Assembly: GCA_963677245.1 (NCBI GenBank)
Contig: OY781921.1
Coordinates: 1,922,001 to 1,986,000, forward strand
Source: Saccharicrinis sp963677245
GTDB taxonomy: Bacteria; Bacteroidota; Bacteroidia; Bacteroidales; Marinilabiliaceae
Direction of reading: 5' to 3'
DNA: 64,000 nt
The position numbers and the translations under genes were made by a program. Shown piece by piece: positions 46,615-54,156 of this stretch. The notes beneath the pieces were generated by a model that had not been told where the DNA came from, did no database searches, and was given only the letters and a program-made list of their open reading frames with translations. Within the stretch, counting starts at the first letter, position 1; each line of letters opens with the position of its first letter.

Positions 46615-49020
46615 ATGAAACAAATTCACCTATTAAGCCTGCTAATGGCTTTCATTGCGATTTCTTGTACTTGTTCCAGTTCTTCAGAAATTAATCAGCG
46701 TAAACAGCTTTTTGATTTTGACTGGAAATTTAAACTGGGAGATCATCCTGAGGCATCTAAAATCGCATTTAATGATAAAGACTGGCGTAATCTTGATTTA
46801 CCGCATGATTGGAGTATTGAGGGAGATTTAAATCCGGATAATCCAACAGGTAATGACGGAGGTTATTTTCCTGCAGGTTTGGGATGGTACCGAAAAACAT
46901 TTAAAGCACCCAAAGATTGGGCAGATAAAAAAGTCGGTATTTATTTCGAAGGTGTATATATGAATGCCGAAGTATTTATCAATGGTGAATCATTAGGTAT
47001 CAGACCATATGGTTATTCTTCATTTTTCTACGATTTAACGCCATATATTAAAACCGGACAAAACAATACCATTGCGGTTAAAGTAGATAATTCTCAACAG
47101 AAAAACTGTAGATGGTATAGTGGATCTGGAATTTACAGACATGTGTGGTTGAGCGTTAAAAATCCTGTTCATATAGAACAATGGGGTGTTCAAGTTACGA
47201 CACCTGAGGTAAGTAAGGAAAAAGCGACTGTTGAAGTAAAAACCAACATTTCTAATAATACGGACAAAGAGCAGGAATTAACGATTCAGGCTCAGCTTAA
47301 AGGAAAAGGCAGCGATACTTTTAACAATGAGATCATCGTAAAATTAGCTCCTCAATCGAGTAATGTGTTTTCTCAGAAAATCACAGTAGAGAATCCTTCT
47401 TTGTGGTCTCCTGAAAATCCAAATTTATATTCTGCTGATATTCAAATCCTGAATCAGGGTGAAGTATTGGATCAAACAGAAAAGACATTTGGTATCAGAT
47501 CAATTTCTTACAGTACAGATAAAGGTTTTCAGTTAAATGGAGAAACAGTATTAATAAACGGTGGTTGTGCTCACCATGATAACGGAAGTTTAGGAGCTGC
47601 AGCATACGACCGTGCTGAATATAAAAAGGTAGAATTATTAAAAGCAGCCGGATTTAACTCTGTCAGAACTTCACATAATCCACCTTCAGAAGCCTTTTTA
47701 GATGCTTGTGATGAAATTGGTATGTTAGTAATTGATGAATCATTTGACGGATGGAGAACGCAAAAAACACCTTTCGACTATGCCATGGTCTTTGATGAGT
47801 GGGCAGTTAAGGATGTGCAGGATATGGTGCTTAGAGATTTTAATCACCCATCTATCATTATGTGGAGTATTGGTAATGAAATCATCGAAAGAAAAGAACC
47901 GCAAGCTGTTAAAACAGCAAAATTATTAAGCGATGCTGTTAAAGAAATTGATACAACAAGAGCAGTAACTTCAGCCATGACAGCATGGGATCCTGAATGG
48001 GATATATTTGATCCATTAATGGCAGAACATGATGTTTGTGGTTATAACTACCAAATGCATCAATCAGAATCTGATCACGAACGCGTTCCTTCCAGAATCA
48101 TTGTTCAAACTGAGTCATATCCAAGAGATGCTTTTTACAACTGGAATATGGTTCAAAGTCACAGCTATATTATTGGCGACTATGTATGGACTGCCTTGGA
48201 TTATTTAGGCGAATCTGGTATTGGTCGTTATTACTATCCGGGAGAACCAGATGGAGAACACTGGACACGCAATTTTTACCCCTGGCATGGAGCTTATTGT
48301 GGTGATATTGATTTAATCGGTCAGAGAAAACCAATTTCGCATTATCGTGATATGCTGTACAATCCTTCTAAAAAATTATATATGGCAGTTAAAGAGCCAA
48401 ATCCTGAAGGCGGTGTTATCAAAGAAACCATGTGGTCTGTTTGGCCAACCTGGGAAAGCTGGAACTGGCCGGGTTATGAAGGGAAAGATATTCAGGTGGA
48501 GATTTATAGCCGTTACGCCAGTGTAAAACTGTATTTAGATGATCAATTGATTGGCGAAAAAGCAACGACCATTAAAGAAGAGTTTAAAGCTGTTTTTGAT
48601 GTGCCTTTTAAAGAAGGTACTTTAAAAGCGGTAGGTGTTGAAAACGGAGAAGATAAAGAAACATTCATCTTAAAATCGGCTGGCGAAACTGCTTTGATTA
48701 AGCTGGAAGCTGACCGCAGCACGATTAAAGCAGACGGACAGGATTTAGCCTATATTACCATCAAGCTTACCGATAAAGACGGTATTGTACAGCCTAATGC
48801 TGAAGACGAATTAATATTTGATGTAGAAGGAGAAGGTGTTATTGTGGCGGTAGATAATGCCAACTTAAAAGATACCAGTTCTTATGTTGCCAATACCAGA
48901 AAAGCCTGGAAAGGAAAAGCATTGGTTATCGTTAAAAGTACCAGAAAAGCGGGTGATTTTACTTTAAAAGTAAGCGCACCTCAGCTAAAAGAAACAGCAA
49001 TCACTGTTAAAACAGAATAG
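46615..49020 (+). CDS. GH2 beta-galactosidase-type enzyme with DUF4982-like C-terminal domains
   Basis: An 801-residue lipoprotein (FIAISCTCSSS). Domains: N-terminal jelly roll with DLPHDWSIEG, Ig-like domain, TIM barrel with acid/base Glu422 (SIGNEIIER) and nucleophile Glu500 (VQTESYPRD), then DUF4982-like (YSRYASVKLYLDDQLIGEKA) and a C-terminal Ig-like domain. This architecture differs from the LacZ-type GH2 at 12.8 kb and is typical of Bacteroidota beta-galactosidases, occasionally beta-glucuronidases. I chose the ATG at 46615 because it starts the lipoprotein signal; the open frame extends to 46528. Ended by a strong terminator. Confidence 0.9.
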   Translation: MKQIHLLSLLMAFIAISCTCSSSSEINQRKQLFDFDWKFKLGDHPEASKIAFNDKDWRNLDLPHDWSIEGDLNPDNPTGNDGGYFPAGLGWYRKTFKAPKDWADKKVGIYFEGVYMNAEVFINGESLGIRPYGYSSFFYDLTPYIKTGQNNTIAVKVDNSQQKNCRWYSGSGIYRHVWLSVKNPVHIEQWGVQVTTPEVSKEKATVEVKTNISNNTDKEQELTIQAQLKGKGSDTFNNEIIVKLAPQSSNVFSQKITVENPSLWSPENPNLYSADIQILNQGEVLDQTEKTFGIRSISYSTDKGFQLNGETVLINGGCAHHDNGSLGAAAYDRAEYKKVELLKAAGFNSVRTSHNPPSEAFLDACDEIGMLVIDESFDGWRTQKTPFDYAMVFDEWAVKDVQDMVLRDFNHPSIIMWSIGNEIIERKEPQAVKTAKLLSDAVKEIDTTRAVTSAMTAWDPEWDIFDPLMAEHDVCGYNYQMHQSESDHERVPSRIIVQTESYPRDAFYNWNMVQSHSYIIGDYVWTALDYLGESGIGRYYYPGEPDGEHWTRNFYPWHGAYCGDIDLIGQRKPISHYRDMLYNPSKKLYMAVKEPNPEGGVIKETMWSVWPTWESWNWPGYEGKDIQVEIYSRYASVKLYLDDQLIGEKATTIKEEFKAVFDVPFKEGTLKAVGVENGEDKETFILKSAGETALIKLEADRSTIKADGQDLAYITIKLTDKDGIVQPNAEDELIFDVEGEGVIVAVDNANLKDTSSYVANTRKAWKGKALVIVKSTRKAGDFTLKVSAPQLKETAITVKTE

Positions 49021-49081
49021 TATATAGTACAACATTTGTCTTGTGGGAAGGGAAACAAAAAGAACCCGTTGGTTCTTAACT

Positions 49082-49110
49082 AAAGCCGGAATTACTTCCG
49101 GCTTTTTTTT
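49082..49110 (+). terminator. Rho-independent terminator after the GH2 gene
   Basis: AAAGCCGGAA-ttac-TTCCGGC is a perfect 7-bp GC-rich stem with 4-nt loop and eight T residues. Confidence 0.95.
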
Positions 49111-49120
49111 GCTCTTAAAC

Positions 49121-49284
49121 CCGGATTATGTATTAAAGATTCGTTATGAGTATTGATAATGCAATAAAACAAGAGCTTACTGAAACGAGGCATAGCACCG
49201 CTATGGTGAGTTGAAGGTAGTTAATGAAATGACTTGTTTTGAAGCAGTTTCAATATGTAATAGACTTTTTAATGCATATTCCGG
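49121..49284. mobile_element. 164-bp MITE-like repeat, copy 2
   Basis: 161 of 164 positions match the copy at 22921-23084. Here the inverted ends extend outward to TTAAACCCGGA and, on the other strand, TTAACCCGGA. It lies between the GH2 terminator and the COG0523 gene, again in intergenic DNA. Confidence 0.82.
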
Positions 49285-49301
49285 GTTAAACTTAACATTT
49301 A

Positions 49302-49316
49302 TGCAACAATGTTGCA
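49302..49316. promoter_or_regulatory. Perfect operator-like dyad upstream of the COG0523 gene
   Basis: TGCAACaatGTTGCA is a perfect 6-3-6 palindrome 66 bp before the ATG. COG0523 genes are often controlled by zinc-responsive Fur-family repressors that bind such dyads, so a Zur-type operator is plausible. The factor itself is not in the window. Confidence 0.5.
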
Positions 49317-49382
49317 GTTGATATGTTGTTGATTTTGAAAATAAGAATATATCATCATACTTTTATCGAATAAATACAAGAT

Positions 49383-50354
49383 ATGTCAGATAGAAACACA
49401 ATGCCTGTTACCATTATTACAGGATTTTTAGGTGCGGGAAAAACAACATTGCTAAATCAATTACTTAAGAAATATGAGCACACAAAATTTCTGATTATTG
49501 AAAATGAAGCGGGAAATGTGAATATCGATAGTCAACTACTAAATGGTAATACGCAAAACAAGGTATTTGAATTAACGAATGGATGCATATGTTGCTCTTT
49601 AAGTACAGAGCTGGGAACATTGCTTAACAGCCTGATATTATCCCGGGTAAAATACGATTATGTTTTAATAGAAGCGACCGGGATGGCAGATCCGGGTCAA
49701 ATCATTGAAATGTTCTCTGGTAAACGCGTGCAACGGTATTTTGAACTAGACAGTGTAGTTTGTATGATTGATGCTGAATCCGTTTTAAACCGGGTTGACA
49801 ACTTTGATGAAGTTTCAAAGCAGATAGCACAATCTGACTATCTTATCATTAATAAAACAGATCTGATCAGTGCAGAAAAAATACCTGAGGTAGAACAAAA
49901 GCTTGCTTCCATCAATCCTTTTGCCCAAACCGAAAAAACCACCTTTGGAGAATTAAACGACAACAAAATTCTAAACAGTAAAATGTTTCATCCTCCTAAA
50001 CTTGAAAAATCTATTATAGATTTTAGTCATTTAACCTTGCTTAAACCCCAAACCAATCATGCGCATCAAATTCAAACCATAGGCATTTCAATTACAGGTT
50101 GCTTTAACATGGAAAAAGTAGCTCAATGGTTTGAGAATTTCTTATCGCTCAATGCCGAAACAATTCTAAGAATCAAAGCCATTTTATGTATTACAGATAT
50201 GAAACATAAAATGATTCTTCAATCTGTTGGAAAAAGCTATCATGTTACCCAGGGATCACTATGGAAACATGAAGAAGAAAAAGAAAGTCAGATCGTGTTT
50301 ATTGGTACTGATTTAAACAAACAGCAAATTCAAAACGAATTGTCGGAATTGTAA
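49383..50354 (+). CDS. COG0523 family GTPase, CobW-like metal chaperone
   Basis: A 323-residue G3E GTPase. Seen: P-loop GFLGAGKTT, metal-binding CxCC motif (Cys68, Cys70, Cys71 in NGCICCSL), IEATGMADP, INKTDL guanine specificity motif, and a CobW C-terminal domain (about 225-320). Such proteins deliver zinc or another metal to client enzymes, often under zinc shortage. No histidine-rich insertion is present. It is a single gene, with an operator-like dyad upstream. Confidence 0.93.
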   Translation: MSDRNTMPVTIITGFLGAGKTTLLNQLLKKYEHTKFLIIENEAGNVNIDSQLLNGNTQNKVFELTNGCICCSLSTELGTLLNSLILSRVKYDYVLIEATGMADPGQIIEMFSGKRVQRYFELDSVVCMIDAESVLNRVDNFDEVSKQIAQSDYLIINKTDLISAEKIPEVEQKLASINPFAQTEKTTFGELNDNKILNSKMFHPPKLEKSIIDFSHLTLLKPQTNHAHQIQTIGISITGCFNMEKVAQWFENFLSLNAETILRIKAILCITDMKHKMILQSVGKSYHVTQGSLWKHEEEKESQIVFIGTDLNKQQIQNELSEL

Positions 50355-50361
50355 GCCTGTT

Positions 50362-50955
50362 TTACATTGTAGGCTTCAAGTATTGATAAAAACCCAATAT
50401 AGACATAATCACAATCCCTATTATTTGAAATATTTGATTAATTTTTCTTTTTCTATTTATTATAGTTTCTAGTCTTTTAATTTCATTGGTTATTTCTTCT
50501 CGTAAACTTTCGCCACTTCGTTTAGCAATTTTTTTATTCATATCTTCCCACATTTTTACAATTACATTAATATCAAGATTTCCCAATTCCTTCAATTCCT
50601 TTTCAGATAATCTTTTATTATAAAAAATAAATAGCGCATTTATATAAGCACCAACAATATCTTTTTTTATAACCTCATTGAGTCCTTTTATATAATTAAT
50701 ATTTTCAGGTGTCTTATGCTGATTATGTTCGAGGTTATGTCTAAGGCCTTGATTTGCATAGTACGAGTCATAATACGTTTTCATCATTAAATGTGCCTGA
50801 AGAACTTCACTTCTTGAACTTTTAAAATCCTCTTGTTTTTCTGATAATAAAGGTAGAATTATCGAAATATTCACAGACGAGAAAATATTTAAAACGACTC
50901 CTATCGAGAATATTATAATAAGAATGTTTTTCTTAGTACAATTCATTTGAAACAA
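50362..50955 (-). CDS. Membrane protein with two transmembrane helices and long soluble middle, unknown
   Basis: A 197-residue protein with helices at about 10-35 and 172-192. Between them is a charged, mostly helical region of about 130 residues (KKIAKRSGESLREEITNEIK). No family recognised. The start could be the first ATG or Met4. It converges with the COG0523 gene with a 7-bp gap, so no room remains for a standard terminator. Confidence 0.65.
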   Translation of the reverse strand: MFQMNCTKKNILIIIFSIGVVLNIFSSVNISIILPLLSEKQEDFKSSRSEVLQAHLMMKTYYDSYYANQGLRHNLEHNQHKTPENINYIKGLNEVIKKDIVGAYINALFIFYNKRLSEKELKELGNLDINVIVKMWEDMNKKIAKRSGESLREEITNEIKRLETIINRKRKINQIFQIIGIVIMSILGFYQYLKPTM

Positions 50956-51272
50956 TCTAGATTAAATTTACACTAAAAACTGATAATCATTTATTTAAAA
51001 TAAATATGAAATGTCGCAAACTCAAAAATAAATTACGAACCTAAACTTTGATATAACATAATACCTAAAGCTCTTTTATATTTATCGCATTAATTTTATA
51101 TAAAACAAATGAGTATTAGAAGCATTATTAACCATTGTTTATGAATAATATTTAGCCTGTTTTGTATAAACATTGTTGCTCACAACACCTATATAGTCGT
51201 AAAATAAATAAAAATCAGAGAGCACAATTTTTAATAACCACCACTCTTCAATGACAGTTATGAAACTGATTT
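50956..51272. other. AT-rich intergenic region
   Basis: About 315 bp without a gene, terminator or clear repeat. It should contain the minus-strand promoter of the preceding membrane-protein gene. Confidence 0.4.
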
Positions 51273-52757
51273 TTAATACTTAACAACTATTTCTCTATAT
51301 GTAATATCTTGTATTTGATAAAGTAATAAATAACAACCATTATTAAAACTACTTAAATCAATACTGTTATGTTTACATATATCTTTCTTGAACAGCAAAT
51401 TGCCATTTGATGAATATAAGCGAAGATTTGTTACGTTTTTACTTGTTTTAATATATACTAGAGACTTGGTTGGATTTGGGAAAACATGAGGCTTTGATAA
51501 ATTTATTCCAGACAATGTATTTGTAGTAAGTTCCGTATTCTTAAAAAAATAAACTGCACCTGCATCAGTAAGTTCATCACTTTCAATTCCAGCACCTATG
51601 GCTCCAACAATTATTTTATTATTGTCCATCGCAACATAACAACCAAACTCATCTCTAATTGAACCATCACCTGGTAACAGAACTTCTGATTCTATCATAT
51701 TCTCCCAGCCTGTTTGAGGCTTGTTATATACATATACAGAACCACTATATTCTCCATTTCTTCCATCCCAATGAGCTCCAACGATCGCAATATTATCATA
51801 CAGTGCAACTGAGCCACCAAAAAATTGTTCAACTTCAATTGATGTTGATTCCGAAACATCCAAGATAGCAGTCTGAGTCATATTAGACCATCCAGCTTCA
51901 GGTTTTTCATATAAATAAGCAGAACCTATAATTTTACCGTATCGAGTCGCATATTCTGCTCCAACTAATATTGTATTATTGTATATACTAACAGAAGATC
52001 CTAATGATGAATTCTCATTTGCTTCATCTGTACATGTAAGTTTAGCAGTTTGAGTCATATCTTCCCAACCTGAAGTTGGTTTTTCAAATACATATGCAGA
52101 ACCCGGGTATGAACCTGAATATGTATCTAGACTTGCTCCTGTAATGACAGTATTTCCTGAAATACAAACCTTTTCTCCAAATCTATCTTCAAACGTTGAA
52201 TCAGTTGATGTTAACGTTGCCTTTTTTGTCCATGAGCCAGAGTTATTATCATAAATAAATACTTTTCCTAATACCAAATCATCGGTATATGCCCCAATAA
52301 CTAAAGTTTGTTCTTCAATAGAGACTCCCGCACCAAAATAACTGCTTGAATTTTCAGGTGGTATTATTATCGACGATTCTGTCATGTCCTGCCATCCTGA
52401 TTCTGGTTTATTAAATATTAAAACTTTACCTAATGCACCTACTACAATTGTACTTCCAAAAATATCCACTGAATATCCAATTCCATCACCTTCGACTGGG
52501 TTCTGAGCAGATAAAATTGCTATTGTCTCCAATGCACCAGCATTATCCTGCAATACATAAGCACATCCTTTTGCATTATCATGATATGGAGCACCAACTA
52601 CAATTATACCATCTTCTATAGCTATTGAATTACCATACCAATCAGCATCATTAACCGGGCTTATTGATGGGAGTATCTTTTGAATCTCACTCCATTGAGC
52701 ACTACTATGGTGTAGTATATTCAAAAGAATTAATAAAATAAATAATTTAATTTTCAT
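51273..52757 (-). CDS. T9SS-exported FG-GAP beta-propeller protein
   Basis: A 494-residue secreted protein. Signal peptide to HHSSAQW. About seven repeats of some 55 residues with the pattern FG-x-S-V-x-I-x-x-x-T-I-V-V-G-A form an integrin-alpha-like beta-propeller (about 30-405). The last 75 residues are a T9SS sorting tail (HVFPNPTKSLVYIKTS ... GCYLLLYQ). It may bind a partner or surface; no catalytic motif is seen. It lies behind an attC-like site, in the same orientation as the cassettes to its right. Confidence 0.82.
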   Translation of the reverse strand: MKIKLFILLILLNILHHSSAQWSEIQKILPSISPVNDADWYGNSIAIEDGIIVVGAPYHDNAKGCAYVLQDNAGALETIAILSAQNPVEGDGIGYSVDIFGSTIVVGALGKVLIFNKPESGWQDMTESSIIIPPENSSSYFGAGVSIEEQTLVIGAYTDDLVLGKVFIYDNNSGSWTKKATLTSTDSTFEDRFGEKVCISGNTVITGASLDTYSGSYPGSAYVFEKPTSGWEDMTQTAKLTCTDEANENSSLGSSVSIYNNTILVGAEYATRYGKIIGSAYLYEKPEAGWSNMTQTAILDVSESTSIEVEQFFGGSVALYDNIAIVGAHWDGRNGEYSGSVYVYNKPQTGWENMIESEVLLPGDGSIRDEFGCYVAMDNNKIIVGAIGAGIESDELTDAGAVYFFKNTELTTNTLSGINLSKPHVFPNPTKSLVYIKTSKNVTNLRLYSSNGNLLFKKDICKHNSIDLSSFNNGCYLLLYQIQDITYREIVVKY

Positions 52758-52813
52758 TTTGTATTAGATTTTAGTGAATTTTGTGTACTCATATCGCTCT
52801 ATTTTTGTGGATT

Positions 52814-52958
52814 GTTGACAACGTTTGCAAATATAAACCCTGGTGCATTTCAAAGCTGTATCCCATTTACCATTGAAAAAGATTGAAGTGGGCTACAATG
52901 GCCTAATTTACTAAAATCCTCACCATTTACTATATTGAGTTTTGCACAAGTTAACTTT
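52814..52958 (-). repeat. attC-like imperfect inverted-repeat element 3
   Basis: On the minus strand, arm AACTTGTGCAAAACTCAATATA pairs (with bulges) with TATATTTGCAAACGTTG. The TAA stop of the upstream 209-residue gene lies inside the outer GTTAAC of the element. Arms are weaker than in the element at 53606-53738. Confidence 0.45.
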
Positions 52959-53580
52959 GTTCACGTTCTCTTTTATGTACTTTTATACCAATCATTTTTA
53001 AGTCACCTGTCTTTTTTGAAATCTGATAAATAATCTGACTTGTTTCAATCAAGTTAGTAATTTCTTTATCAACTCGATATTTGTATTCAACGAAAACTAA
53101 TCCATTTTCAATCTTGTTGATAAATGAGGAACATGGCGAATAATTGTCAAGTGAAAGAACTCCTTTTGAAATCCAAACACTGTCTTTCTCAATAATGTCA
53201 GGGAGTATCATGACTGCTCTCCAATTATGCAAATCTCTTTTCCCCAAAAAAATCATATCTCCATTAAAGGAACAACCAGTTTTTAAAATCAAAAAATCAT
53301 TAAATTTTATCAATTGCTCATTTTTATTCCATGGTCTGCTTGAGAAATTTGTACTACCAATATCTATTGTATCTGCTTCATTTAAATATTTATATTCAAT
53401 CGAATAATGTCCTGTATGAATATCAACATTAAACTCAACATCACAAATTAATTCTCCACCCAAATCTTGTGGGATACTCTCTCTGTAATATTTTGAATCG
53501 AATGCATTTCTTGTCAAGAAAATCAATCCGATTATCAATCCTGACACAATTATAATACTTATTAAACAACCTTTCTTCAT
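52951..53580 (-). CDS. Orphan membrane-anchored protein, cassette cargo
   Basis: A 209-residue protein with one N-terminal transmembrane helix (about 5-24) and an extracytoplasmic beta-rich domain with four Cys residues. I recognise no family. It is bounded on both sides by attC-like elements in the same orientation, and its stop codon lies in the downstream one: an ideal single-gene cassette. Confidence 0.65.
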   Translation of the reverse strand: MKKGCLISIIIVSGLIIGLIFLTRNAFDSKYYRESIPQDLGGELICDVEFNVDIHTGHYSIEYKYLNEADTIDIGSTNFSSRPWNKNEQLIKFNDFLILKTGCSFNGDMIFLGKRDLHNWRAVMILPDIIEKDSVWISKGVLSLDNYSPCSSFINKIENGLVFVEYKYRVDKEITNLIETSQIIYQISKKTGDLKMIGIKVHKREREQS

Positions 53581-53605
53581 TAAGCTCTATTGTTTTCTCA
53601 AATTG

Positions 53606-53738
53606 CGATAACGTTGGCGGTATGAAAAGTTGCCGATTGCGGGCGATTACCTATCAAGTTATACAAAAGTTGAAGCCGGCTATAACCCTTGAATAACCTA
53701 CTGCCCCGGCAATTTTTTATACCGCGTGTTGTAGTGCG
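53606..53738 (-). repeat. attC-like imperfect inverted-repeat element 4 (best case)
   Basis: On the minus strand, AACaCGCGGTATaaaaaaTTGCCG (from 53730 down) pairs with CGGCAActtttcATACCGC then caacGTT (down to 53610). Two paired blocks, CGCGGTAT/ATACCGC and TTGCCG/CGGCAA, flank an internal bulge, and the outer AAC/GTT are placed as in integron attC sites. The last residues of the upstream deoxyribosyltransferase (NTRYKKLPGQ) are encoded by the arm itself. Confidence 0.65.
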
Positions 53739-54156
53739 TATTTTTCAAATATTCAACAAGTTCTTCAATAGAATATGTTATTTTTTCTAGTGCACATTCA
53801 ATCATTGGATTGTTACCATATGGTGTTAATCTTCTAGTATCAGTTTGTAATCCGATACACACTTTCTGTTTTGCAAAAGCATATCCTAATTCAAAAGCGA
53901 CTCCTTCATCAATACTTCTTCCATCAAGAATAGCGACAATCATATCACATTTTATAATTGCTTCAGTATCTGAGTTGAATACTCTTTTGTAAGATTCAGT
54001 TATATCTGAGCCTGATTGAATATCCCTAGTTAAAATTCTTCCGTCTATTTGTGGTAAGTATATGTTAAAATATGGCTCTAGGGCATGCTTTACTTTTAAA
54101 TTAAATTCCAATTCAGCTTTACTGAAAAGCGGAGATGCTATATAAATTAAATTCAT
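53698..54156 (-). CDS. Nucleoside 2-deoxyribosyltransferase
   Basis: A 152-residue enzyme of the nucleoside 2-deoxyribosyltransferase fold, which exchanges or hydrolyses the base of deoxynucleosides or deoxynucleotides. Seen: YIASPLFSKAE at the N-terminus, Asp71, and RSIDEGVAFELGYA with Asp83 and probable nucleophile Glu89 (same spacing as the classic Asp/Glu pair). NNPMIE near the end fits the subunit-bridging segment. The last dozen residues (NTRYKKLPGQ) are encoded by an attC-like arm and are probably not functional. It overlaps the SIR2-kinase gene by 4 bp (ATGA). Context suggests a nucleotide-based defence effector or signal generator. Confidence 0.88.
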   Translation of the reverse strand: MNLIYIASPLFSKAELEFNLKVKHALEPYFNIYLPQIDGRILTRDIQSGSDITESYKRVFNSDTEAIIKCDMIVAILDGRSIDEGVAFELGYAFAKQKVCIGLQTDTRRLTPYGNNPMIECALEKITYSIEELVEYLKNTHYNTRYKKLPGQ

